Positions 1-12,400 of a DNA stretch of 64,000 nt are shown here, one piece after another. The stretch is from the NCBI GenBank assembly GCA_024734555.1, contig JANPWX010000009.1, positions 3,655,728 through 3,719,727 of the forward strand, written 5' to 3'. The DNA is from Trochalopteron elliotii (Eukaryota > Chordata > Aves > Passeriformes > Leiothrichidae). A program made the translations under genes and the position numbers. The notes below the pieces were generated by a model, which had not been told where the DNA came from, did no database searches, and saw nothing but the letters and a program-made list of their open reading frames with translations. Each line of letters starts with the position of its first letter. Position 1 is the first letter of the stretch.

Positions 1-270
1 TTTCAGAAGTAATAACAGATCTTGCTGATCTGTTTGGAAGGGACAAGAAAAGGAAAAAAATATTTTCAAATATTTTATTTCTGTATTATTGTGTTATACT
101 TAATTTGAAACTTAAGTACATGAACATCAAAAAACTAAAAGATGTGCCTAAAAGACATGGCATTGTAAACTGGCTTTTCCCTTTATGTTGCAGTCAAAAT
201 TTATTGAATATTTGTCCCTGAAGCACTTTATTCTGTTCTCTTCCTTTTTTTTTTTTTTTTTTTAATGCAG

Positions 271-463
271 GGATGTAGCAATAGACACCGTGAAGACAGG
301 AATGGGAGGAAAAGCTGGGAATAAAGGGGCAGTGAGCATTCGTTTTCAGTTCTATAGTACCAGTTTCTGCTTTATATGCAGTCACTTGACTGCTGGGCAG
401 ACTCAGGTGAAAGAGAGGAATGAAGATTATAAAGAAATCACACAGAAACTCAGCTTCCCAATG
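271..463 (+). CDS. SYNJ2: SYNJ2 coding exon (5-phosphatase domain, first in window)
   Basis: The acceptor follows a long T tract and atgcag; the donor is ATG|gtaagtg. The first G completes an Arg codon from an upstream exon outside the window. It encodes [20 protein letters not shown] through KLSFPM, including the FICSHLTAG strand with the conserved His of the 5-phosphatase fold. Confidence 0.95.
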
Positions 464-3400
464 GTAAGTGTAGATGTATGTGTGCTAAAAACATTGGAGA
501 TAAAGGTGGTATCTTTACATCATGAAAGCTGGTCTCGGGCTGCCTTTGATGACAGGTCATCAAAGAAGGAATCTCAATACCATGAAAGAAAATGTTAAAA
601 AAAATGTTAGCAAATAAATAAGTAAAAAATAGGGAGACACAGAAGCCTAGATGCCACCCAGTATAGCACTTGCTTTGCAAAAGTACTAATCCTTTCAAAA
701 AACAGTGTTGCTCCAGTGCTTGAAAAGTCCTTGGCATTGTGCAGTTAAGCTCTGAATGACTGATGTTAGAACTGGAGGGCATGATATTGATAGCTCTTGC
801 TGGCTCTCTTAGTGAGAGTTCCTGAAAGACCATCCATGCCATTCAGTGCAGCAGTGCCTTGGCTGCTTCTGGTCGGGTGTGAGAGATCAGTTCTTGGGCA
901 CTGACATGGTACCCTCTGTTCCCTTCTTTTTGTCCTCGGGAATGTGTCACTCTCAAGGAACTGCTAGCTTCTCTCAGAGCATGGCAAGTAGGCACCACTG
1001 GTCTGCATGAATAACTTTTCCCCTAAATTGTGTCAAATCAATCACCCTAGTGTTTTAATTCCAGCTTGTCTCCTCAGGCCAGTAGATAACCCATGGGATT
1101 TGGTAGCAAGGCTCCTTTGCTTCCCTTAATGTTCATTGTTTTAATTTCCATAATGCCTTGTTTCTTGGACCTCTCTGGAAAGGCCCTAAGCCAGGAAGGG
1201 ATTGGATCAGTTTGTGTATTCTGGTTAGTCAGCAAAAAATGGCATTTGGGTGGCAAAGCATAAAATTTTACCTTCCTGTTTTTTGTAAGGTTTAGAGGCT
1301 TGGCATGTGCAGGGTATCAATCAGTTGGTTTATGTGGGAGCTAATACTGACAGACTGGACGTCCTGCAAAGGAGATCTGTTCCAAATGGCCATAAAGTTG
1401 TGCTTATGGTAGTTTTTCCTTCTAATACCTCGTTAACTATTTTGTGTCCTTTACGTGTGTAACAGCTAAAGGTATCTTGTGTGTATAATGCATATAAAGA
1501 GTGCCCTCTAGCGCTGTGACAGCCATAGTCTGGAACGTTTCCCTTAGGAATCTCTGGGGTTTAAAGGTTTATAGCTGAACTAGGAAGGAAAAAAAAAAAG
1601 AAAGGAAAAAAAGAGACTGGTTAGAGGATAGGATGCCAAATTTAGAACTGGAGTGGATTTTCATTGACGTTTGATTTCAATACCTTTACAAAACTGTGAC
1701 GTGCACATAAGGTCGAATTTGGAGCTTGTTCTTACTCAGGAGCTTGTTGCTAAATTTGCCTTGGTACCAGAAGCACATTTTGTGTTATATTTAGAATATG
1801 CAAATATATGCATGTGAAATGCGTTAGGGAAACAAATATATATTTTAAATATTCATGACAGACAAATTGAGAATATAAAGCTAAGTTCCAGCTTAGACAT
1901 ACCTTCAGGAAAGAGGGGTCAGAGTCTGACATTCTTTTTCACAAAATTCAGCTCAGTGGGGTGCCAAAGACAGTGAAGGAACCATTCTATTTTAGCACAA
2001 AATGAATTTTGACAAATAAATTGTGACGAGTAGGTCCGGTATTTAGTGATTCAGAGAGACTGAGTGCTACATTTCAGTGCATTTTAAAGGTGTTTTCATG
2101 AATGTGATTTAATATTAACAGTATTCTGTACCTCAAATCTAGGGGCAGAACATGTTCTCCCATGACTATGTCTTCTGGTGTGGTGATTTTAACTATCGCA
2201 TTGATCTAACGTATGAAGAAGTCTTTTATTTTCTCAAACGCCAAGACTGGAAGACACTTTTGGAATTTGATCAACTACAGCAGCAAAAATCCAGTGGAAA
2301 AGTAAGGCAGTGTGTCTCATTTTCTTGAATAACTGCATATTGGCCGGGTCTTTCTTGTTCCTTGAGAGAGTGAAGAAGTTGCATTTTCAGATCCTTGTTT
2401 GTAGCACTTGAATGCAGCAATTGGTTTAAAAATCAGAACATTGTTTGCAAGGAAGTTGATACGTCACAGTGGCGCCTTCCTCATCTGTAACTTAAAGAGA
2501 TGTTCTTTATTTAATTAGATTTTTAAAGACTTCCATGAAGGGACTATTAATTTTGGACCAACATACAAATACGACGTTGGCTCTGAGGCTTATGATACAA
2601 GTGATAAGTGCAGAACCCCAGCGTGGACTGACAGAGTGCTTTGGTGGAGAAAGAAACTGCCCTTTGAAAAAACAGGTGTGTGGGATCCTTCTTTATCTGA
2701 AAATTGTTTTAGAATTCATCTAGAACCCACTTAAGGGGATTTAATCTAGTGAATGGTGCTTTACTCAAGCAGATGTTCTTTCAGCTTCACTGGATTAAGT
2801 GTCAGAGATAAGAAAGGGCCTTTCTTCTTGTGTGTGTGAACGCAGGCTTCACGCTACAGATCGAAAAGGTGCTGGGAGCTCACTGAGGAGCTGAAAACAG
2901 CTCAGCTGTAGTAATACAGAAATAATTCTGTCATTTTTCAACAGAATCATTAGTCCACATAAAGTTCCTATGTTATAATGGCTAGGTTGTTAAAACTGCT
3001 GTTCTCAGTAAATGTGGAAACAGTTTTCTGTAATTTCTTCTGTACTGGTAATTTTTAGGAATATTTCTGCTAGTTTATAGAATTGGGACAGGTTTCATTA
3101 ATTAGTGCTTATAAAGTACTTTGAATTCATGAATGGCCAACATGACAGAAAGGCCATTTTCATTTGTTATTCAAAAGTTACAATTAAGAAATAAGAAGTA
3201 TTTATTTTCGTATTCAAGGATAGTTTTTGTAATCATTCTCTCAGTCTGCAAGAACATCTATCTCTCAGTATTTCTAAAATATGAATAAATTCATATTAAA
3301 AGTGTAATCGCTGAAGAGATAATTTGGCCTGTGCCTGCAGATGTGGTTTTTCACATGCCTGGAAATTTCTGCTTGAAATCTAAGGCATACCATGACTATG

Positions 3401-6400
3401 TTAAGTGTAAAAACTACGAAGCAAAACTAGGGCAGTGCGGGAGTACATGCCATCATGATATAGTTATTCACTTTTATCTAAGGAATGAAAAACAAAGTAA
3501 AATGAGGAGCTTAACCCATTGAGAGATGCAGTCCAGGAAAGAAAAGCTGTATGAGACATAATAATGAAATTAAAACAGCCCTCTTGTGTTCACTGTTTTC
3601 ATTTTAGGAGAAAAAAACACCCTTCAGCATTTCTGATGCATATTCCTTATTTTGCATGGCAAAACTTGCCCCTGGGAGTCTTTAACAGTTGGAGTACATA
3701 CATACAGCACATAGGACCTAACTAGCTGGTCTGCAAGAGTCAAGGCAGGCCCCTTTCTTTAGGGTTTGTAGGCCTCCTGCAGCCTGCTCACATGGGTCCA
3801 TAACTGACTGGTGCATTGCCAGCCCTGCAAAGCTTTCTGTTTGCTGCCAGAGTTCCTCTCCTTAACTGCTGGTGGCAAGGCTCTTCTGCCTCCCAGCTCT
3901 TATTGTGTTGCTTCTTATTGCTGTTATAGGCTAAACGACTGCTCACTATGAGAAGAAAGTGTAGCCTCAGTGTGAGTGATTAGGAAGAAATGCCATATTC
4001 CATACTAACTCATTTTCAGCTTCACAGAAAAGAGTGACAGCATTATCCATTTATTCAAACAATGACCTAAACGCTTCCTTGTTACTAACAACAATAAAGT
4101 ATGTCACTCTAGCATAATGTCTGGAGCACTTTGTCACCTTAATGGATTGCAATGGAATTATTTGGAGGTTGGATTTGCATGGGTTTGGTTTCTCCTATCT
4201 CTTGTGTATTATTTCTCCAGTCCCTGTCTAATATTCAGGTAGAAGGCAAAATGCTAATATGACTCTATCAACCCATGTTGTACAGATAATTAATTGGGCG
4301 ACATTCAGGTCAACAATTTTGCAGGTGTCTTACTCTACTGATCAGGTGTCTCAGTTGCTCCCAGTCCTTCCTCTTTTTTTTTTTTCTTTCTAGTCTCTAA
4401 TTTGTAAATCCTGTAGGATACAAGCTCTTCTTTGAATGATATATATACAAGAACAAAAACCTTCCACCTCCCACTACTAGGGTCTCTGGAGAGCTTCCTA
4501 ATAAAATAGTGTTTAACTGTTAGTAAAACTAGATTTGAGTGAGTTTAAAATCATGTTTTGTGCTGCACAGCTGGAGAGATCAATCTTCTGGACAGTGATC
4601 TGAGTGCTGATACTAAAGTCAGGCACACTTGGACCCCTGGAGCCTTGATGTATTATGGGAGAGCAGAGCTGCAAGCATCTGACCACAGGTAACTAAACAA
4701 TCAGAGAGAGGTTAAAATGTGCCAGGTTAAAATGTGTCATGCTGAATTACACCTTCAGAGTGGGGGACTAAGTCTGATTAAAACAGGAATTGCACCCTTA
4801 TTCCTTGCTCGCTATCTGCTTGATGGGTTTCTTCCTGTCATGGTGAGTTTTATACCAGAGTGGCAAGTATCTACAGTCATGTAGTTATTTTTCCTGCACA
4901 GTGGTTGCAGCAGGAGTTGGATAAGTTGCAGCAAGAGGTATAGAAAATAGAGCTTTCTGTTGCTTGGTTTTGGAAAAGCTCTGATACCTAAGGAAGCTGC
5001 TCTGATGGATTTCCACTCAGCTTGCTGCAGGAGAGGAGGAAGTTGGGACTGTGTGGCCTGAAGAGGGGTAAACCAGGCCACACAGGGACAATTTTGGTCT
5101 CTTCACAGCACTCAAATGTGGGGCTTCTATGCCTCCTTTAAAAATGGAAATGGGAGAAGACAGAGAAATCAAAGCCCAGTGCTTCTGGTTGGTTTTTATC
5201 ATTAACTTCCCTTTAGGGATATGAATGACCTATCTTTGATAAACTTGTGCTCTGCTTCACTTCTGAGAAACAAATTCTGTAATAAATACACTTTGAAAGG
5301 TCCCTCACATTTAGAATATTTGTCTCACCCTTTGCGTGCTTTGTGGAAATGCTACAATATTGCTCCTCCTAGCAATGCTCAGTGACCCCCAGTAGCTGTC
5401 TGTGCTTCTGGTGGTGCTCTTGCATGCCAGGACTGTTCTGTATTCCTCTGGCAATGGAAGAACGTTCCTCTTGCAATCAATTTCTCTGTGTCAAGGCTCT
5501 GACATTGCTGTGTTCTGCAAAGCACAGTGGAGCTGCTGCTCTCATTATATAGGACCCTGAGGATGCAATCTGTGAAACATGGCTGTTATACATGGTTTTC
5601 TACTTCAGCAAACTTGACTCCAAAAGCTACTTTTTAATTACAGTCAGCAGGTTTGCTTTCCCAAGGTTTGTGCTACAAAAAGGGCATAGCTGTATGTTTG
5701 TGACATATGGAAATGCATTATGATTCACAATGCTTATGGAAATAGTTAATGCTTCCTATACATTTTTGCCTTTATTATCCCTTTCTAGCCCTGCTGGTTT
5801 TGCTTTCATATGTTCTGGTAATGTGTATCCAAGAGCCAGGTCTTTTTCAAGTAGAAGGCAGCAATTTTGACACAGTTGTAAGAGCAGCTGTCCCAGTCAC
5901 AGCTCTGTGTGTATGTGCAGGTGAAAATCTGAGATTGTGGGTTGCACCCACTGAGATGAAATGAGTTTTGCTCTTTCAGGCAGCTCTCTCGATTTTATTC
6001 AGCTCTAACACACAGAGAAGTAATTTGTAAGAAATACCTCAAGAAGCAAGTTTGCAGTGTTGGCTGCTTATAGTGTAATGGATTGGCACATATTTGTTAC
6101 ATGACAACATTACACATTTAGAATACCTTGTCCTTAGTTTTTTGAAGAAAAAATGTGGCTTTGTCTAACAGAAAATAATATATTTCCATCCTGATTTATA
6201 GATGCTTGGTGCCACAGCTGTTTAATAATGAGTGAAGTATCCTGATACTTTTGGTCTGTAGGTTTGCCCTAAGTGCTACATACAATTGTTATTTCAATTC
6301 ATTTATGTTGTGTCTTCACTGTTACGTTCAGCTAATCAGGACTGGGAAATATAATTAATAGTGCTCAAGGAATGAGGTTGACCACCGCAGAACAAAATGA

Positions 6401-9400
6401 AGTTTACCTATCCTTCTTTATATAGATTTTAATTTTTTATAAGGACTTCTTATTTTTAAAGAACTATTTTTCCTTTGTTTTGTGTAGGCCAGTGTTAGCT
6501 ATTGTAGAAGTGGAAGTTCAGGAAGTTAATGAAGCTGCCCGTGACAGTGTTTTCCGAGAAGTGTCATCTTTCCAGGGACCACTGGATGCCACAGTAGTGG
6601 TAAATCTGCTATCACCAACACCTGAAGAGAAAAATGAATTTCCTGAAGACTTGCGTACAGAGCTTATGCAGGTGTTTGAGGATTATGGCACTGTTGTTCT
6701 GGTCAGGTGAGTTTGGGATCTGAAATCGCATGGCATCTGTTAAAAACGATGGACTAGAAGATCCCTTTCTCCTGACAGAGTTAACTCTGTATTGGAAGGA
6801 AGTGTGTAGAATTCCCTTACTACACTTTCAATTCTTCATTAGAAATTGAATGCAAGTGTTTTGAATATCTTATATCTCTCCACATTTATTATTTCTTTTA
6901 AAGATATAATCCAACAGCTCTCTTGTCTGAGTGGAAGAGAATTTTATTCAGTGCAACACAATAAAGCAGAGACTTTGATGTAAATGATCATCTTTAGATT
7001 CAGGCCTCGCTTCCAAGCATTTGCTGCTTCTGGTGGATCCTCAGGCCCTGTTTTACCTCCTGTGGGGTGAGGTCTGCTCTCTTCCACCACTCTTTCACAC
7101 TTGGCAGGATTTCCTGGCTGGCTCTCCTTCCTGTTGAGGGTCATTTTGCTTGTTTGTTAACAGTACAGCTTCTCGCAGAGCTATCACCCACTGGGATTGA
7201 GAGGGAGAGTGTGATACCTTCTGGCAGAGCAGCGTAATTTCATTCTGATTGATTCTCTACAGGGCTCCAGCACAGCTGTGAGACTTCTGTTTTGAGAAAT
7301 ACGGGCAAAAGACCTAACAGTTGACCTCTGGGAAACACTACTGAAAACTTATTCATGTTTATTTGATTCATTTATTAGCAGAGAAAGCTGATGACCTGTT
7401 GTTGTATAGTTTTATGAAGCACCAATATAGATTGAGGGTTCAAAAGCACCCATGCAGGAAAAGCAGCACCACCTTGCTTGTGAAAAAAAGCAACAAGAAG
7501 AGAACATGTTTTGGTGGATAGTTCTTGGTTTGTTTTTAATTGCTTTAGATCTTGGTGGAATACTAGTCTTTGGGAACATCACATATCCTCTGAGGTGAAG
7601 GATATGCAGAACTACGGAAGTTAGTCCAGAGGGAGTGTCAATATTTGATTGGGTATCCTGTCAACACCTACTGAGATGTTCCAGGGGTGATCCAGAAAAG
7701 GGCAGAGTGCTGGGGTCACACAGGGGAGGATTAGAGAGAAGAGGAGCCCAGCTGAGATTCATAGATCACCTGCTCATCCTCAAAAAATAGAATTGTGAAG
7801 GAAAATACAACTAAAACCAAATGCTTAGCACTGCATATGTATCCTATATGTAGATCTATATGGCAGTTTTCTATCATGCTAGCCTTCAAGGGTTTTTATT
7901 CAATGGTAAAATAAAATAGTTTTTCTCCTCTGCTTTTTTTCACTAGGATCTGTGGAGGTCAAATGCTGGTGACATTTGCTGACAGCAAGTCAGCTCTTCG
8001 TGTTATGGATATAGATGGTGCCAAAGTAAGAATTTCTCAAACCTATAATAATAATAATTTCATAACAAATTTCTCAAAAGTGGTTGCTTAGAAGGAGGTA
8101 CTTGAGTTTCTACCTAAATCAAGTAGCATTATTTCAAAGGAAGTTAGTACCCATGAAGTCCTTAACTTTCACATCTGCTGAGGCTATTAACGCAGTATTT
8201 TAGTTTCAGGATGGCATGAGGTGACTTTTCATGGATCCCAAGCAGTGCTTAGGATCTGGCCTCTGACACCACTGCAGAACAGATGGACTTGTTCATGGTT
8301 GTGGCTGCTTGAAGCAATTCCCCTGACATTCTGTGTGACTTTATACTGTTGCCAAAGCATCCTCGTGATTGTGGTTTGGAGATTTTTTGTTTCTCCAGCA
8401 TATCAAATAGGCTCCTTCTGCTGAGCTGTTAGCAACATGATTCATTGGCTTCCATGGCAAATCCAGCATTAGCAGTAGGCGTTTACCTTCCCGTCCCCTG
8501 CTTTCCTTCCCACACACATACTCTACAAATCATCAACCCCCTGTGGAAAAAACTGTTTGTGGGGCTGCCCTGTAAACTTAATACTGAAGTAATGGATTTA
8601 ATTCTCATTCTTCTTTCATATTTGCAGTTTTATCTTCTAATTTGACTCCTGCCATTGATGTAATTTATAGCACAGACTGAAACACAGTTGTATGCACACA
8701 GTATGTGAAGGTGCTGGGAATCTGAGCTGGGAACTTTTCAAACTGATTTTCCTGTCAAAGCTGCTGGCTTCTCTGCTGCATTTCACCCCAAATGTCATAG
8801 AACAACACATATAAGCAGCTGAAGTCCTAATCTTTTTGAAAATACACCTTCCATATACATCATATATGAGTTTTTCTGGTCAGATTCTCCTTACAGGTGG
8901 CAGCAGGTACAAAACCCTTGTGTGTTTTAAAGCTGCTGACTCAAAAATGGCACCCTCCCTTGCCAATATTGCTATTCCAGTGTCGTTTTGACAATATTTG
9001 ATGTTTCACCTATTTCTCCAGTATTTCCCAAATGCAGCAGCAGTTCTTTTGAGCTCTGAAACTCATTTTCTTTCAAGAGTATTGTTACAGTCTGAAAACT
9101 TAGTTATGGGGGTAGTAAGAGTGTTTCCTTTTTATTTAGCTTCTGAAGTGAAGTTTTAGTCACATCAATTTCTGAAACAGTTGTACAACTTGGTCAGAGC
9201 ATGGTGCTAATAACATCAGGGTCCTGGGTTCAATGCCTGCATGGGCCATTCCCTTAATTGGACTTGATGATCCTTCTGGGATCTGTGTGATTCTGAACAG
9301 GCTGGCAGCACTTGCTTATTCTGTTCAAGCATTCTTGTTTTGTGAAGGTGCTTGGCAAAGGGGAACAATTCTTTCTGTGCTTAGGTTAGAGGCAGAACAG

Positions 9401-12400
9401 TGAAGATCCAGCCCAAGACTAAGGACTGGCTAAAGGGCCTCCAGGAGGAAATTGCTCGAAAACGAGACAGCGTTGTCCCCATGTCCCCCACGGCAAACTC
9501 CCATCTTCTGGAAGAAAATTTTGACTTCTCAAGTTTGGACTATGAGTCAGAAGGTAAGCAATTTATTTCTAAGCTAAGTAGTGAGAAATTGCTTTGCTGA
9601 CTTTGATTGCACAGAGAAGGTACAGTATGAGTGTCAGTGGCACCTTAATTTGTAAAGAAGCCAGACTTCTTAAAAAGAGGACTGTAATTAAAGCCATGAC
9701 TTGACTCTGTGCCTGGGCGTAGAACTGTTACTTAGATCATCCTGTTCAATTTAGTGTTATATGCAAATTTAATGTATGGTACAGCTGTCTGTAGAGACAC
9801 ACTGTAATGAAACACATGGGGTGGTTACACAAGGATCTTGCCCAGTCTATGTATTAAATTAACTGATAGTATAGATTAATTAATTGGTAGTGTAGAGAGA
9901 CAGAGAATTAATTTATTCATTAATTCTTCATCTAATATTTCAATCCAGGTGATATAGAGGATGAAGATGATTATTTAGAGGATGCTCTGAGTCAACACCT
10001 AGGAGCAGACATAGCAGAAGATACGTCAGAGCGCCCTGGACACTGTGTGTCTGTAGCTGTTTCAAACAAATCTGGACAAACTTCCCGCCTGTATAAAGGT
10101 AAAGTATCCACCTTCCTTAAAGTAAGACCTGAAGGATTGTTGTTTGCTCTCCTGTGGTATGTATTTCCCTGTTCATTTATATTTTCATGCTAGGTTCTCC
10201 TGTAGTACTTATTTGTGCTCAACTCCCCTTGAGCTAGTGACTGTTACTGAGGTCCTCAGGCATAACAGCAATACAAATGATGAAACTTAGATTCTCCTTT
10301 TTTCTAGGCCAGGGCAAGGCAGGAAAGCTGAAAAATGCTGTTTTTCCTTTTCTAGTCAGAGGAAATTAAATCTTTTTATCTATTTGATATTGTTTGGCAC
10401 CAGAACACACAACAAAAAAACTGCATGCTATTTTCTTATTTGTGAGGGCCAAAGCAAAATCAAACCACAAGAATCCTGTTGGTACTGTGATGGGCTCAAC
10501 TCTGTCCTTTGAGCAGTAGTAGTGGCTGAGCAGTCAGCTGTAAGCTGGGAGATTGTTGTGTTCGAATTACTTCGGAGGCCTGAAGTTTCCACTTTGTTCC
10601 CATTTGATTTATTTCTGAAGGAGTCAAGGTTCATAGAATATATATATATATAATCATTCTTTAGGTTCTTCATGTTACCTTTTTCCTCAGTTAGCTGGCT
10701 TGTTTGCACATTATTGTGAAGTGACTCGGTAAAAAGAGGATAAAGCTGTGGAGAGAAAACTGATAAAAACTGCGGGGAGAGCTAGCGAAGCCAGCCGTGG
10801 TCTTACAATGGGATGTGATCAGGATGTGCTTCAGTGGCCACGTGTTGACAGGCTGGGATATGTATTAAACGCCTCATTGTGACAGCAAGTGATTCAATAG
10901 CTGTCATTCTGCACTCTCTCAGAAGTGCTTTGTCTTCTGACATAAAAGTGAAAACTTTTAATACCTTCAAAGGTTGAGTCAGAAGTCGAGTTCAAAAGGA
11001 TTGAATGAAATTCGTACACTTACACAGACAGATTTTCCAAACAGAGTGATTTATGGCTTTCTTGCCCACCTTGAGTCATAGGCTGTGTTCAGTGTGGCCG
11101 GACCCTAAAGCCTATCCCTGAGTCAAAGGAGTAATCAGTCATTATTAAATACTGTGAAGTCAATCACTTTGTATTATAGGGTGCCTTGCCCTCCAAGCAC
11201 CTCTGGCCTACTGTGTGATGATTCATTAAGCCACAGAGAATTGCAGTGAGTCTTGTCACCCACACTAACTCTTCTCCACAAAAAAGATCACAAAATAAAT
11301 AGATGTTACAGAGTATAGTTTGAAGGAGGTCAAGGTGGGGTCATGATCTCACATAACTCAAAATATGATATATTCAATTAATCTTAAAGTGTCTGCAGTT
11401 TCGGATTCCTCCATAAGCTTCCAATTCTGCCTGAGTAACTCCTAATTGAAGGTATGATGACTGTGTAGCTGGTGGTAGACACAGATGGAAAACAGTGACA
11501 GGCACAATAGAGTGTGTGTGTGTTTCTGAGGTCGGGGAAGGCCACAGCTTCACGAAACTGATGTCCCTGCCAGCAGCCTTTCAGGGACGGAATTGAGTGG
11601 TAATGGCTGGCTTTTGTTGTGCTCAGTTTTACTGCCAGAACTTCAAACCATGCCTCCAGGTGCCTGCATGACTCCTTGGGTCCTACTGATGAGCCCGTAT
11701 CTGCAGCTTAGAAGTCCTGAAAATGCAGAGAGCGTGGGGAGGGCGGGCTGGGTAGACCACAGGCTCTGTCTCTGTGGCTGCCATCTGCTGCTGAGTGGGA
11801 GCAGGAAACTGTGAGGCAGCTCATGATTCCCTGCAGAGTACAGCTTTCCGAAAAACAAGAACTTGTTTACAAATGCCTGAAGTGCAAGAGACTGCTGCTG
11901 CATAATTCCTTCCCCATGTCTCCAAAACACAGGGACAAAACTAAACCCAGTGAATCTTGGAGCTCTAAAGAATGAGAGCTGCATAGCTGGGCAGCCATGG
12001 CAGGGTGGGAGGACTTAAATGAAAGTCCTCACTATAGCAGATGGGGGAGAATAAAGCAATCCATACTTCTCCCCTCTCCAGCTGTCAGAAAGGCTTAGAT
12101 GGGATGAAAGACTGAGTGATGTAAGGTGCAGCCAAGAGCTAGCAGATTGAGGCAGCTGTACCTGTTAGGAGATGTTGCTGGAAAACAGAGATTTTTCTCT
12201 GGTATAAAGACAGTTCTGCTATGCAAGGAAAGGTGTCTAATCCTCAAATGGAATTCCTGTGTTTGGGAGGGAAAGCAAGGAATTCACCACGACTAGCCGT
12301 GACAGTTTGAAAGGGAGCAGGTTGCCACTGTCTGGCTGTGAAAATCTCAGAATCTAACAAGGTGCCCAGTAACCCTGGAATCAGATGCAGGCATTCTTTG

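Noticed and set aside
1..60. Another SYNJ2 exon at the left edge
   Set aside because: The readable frame does not resemble the synaptojanin sequence expected before DVAIDTV, and no splice sites fit.
9190..9250. A functional tRNA-Ile gene
   Set aside because: The acceptor-stem 5' half and A box are worn, and a CR1-like tail follows directly, so it is a SINE.
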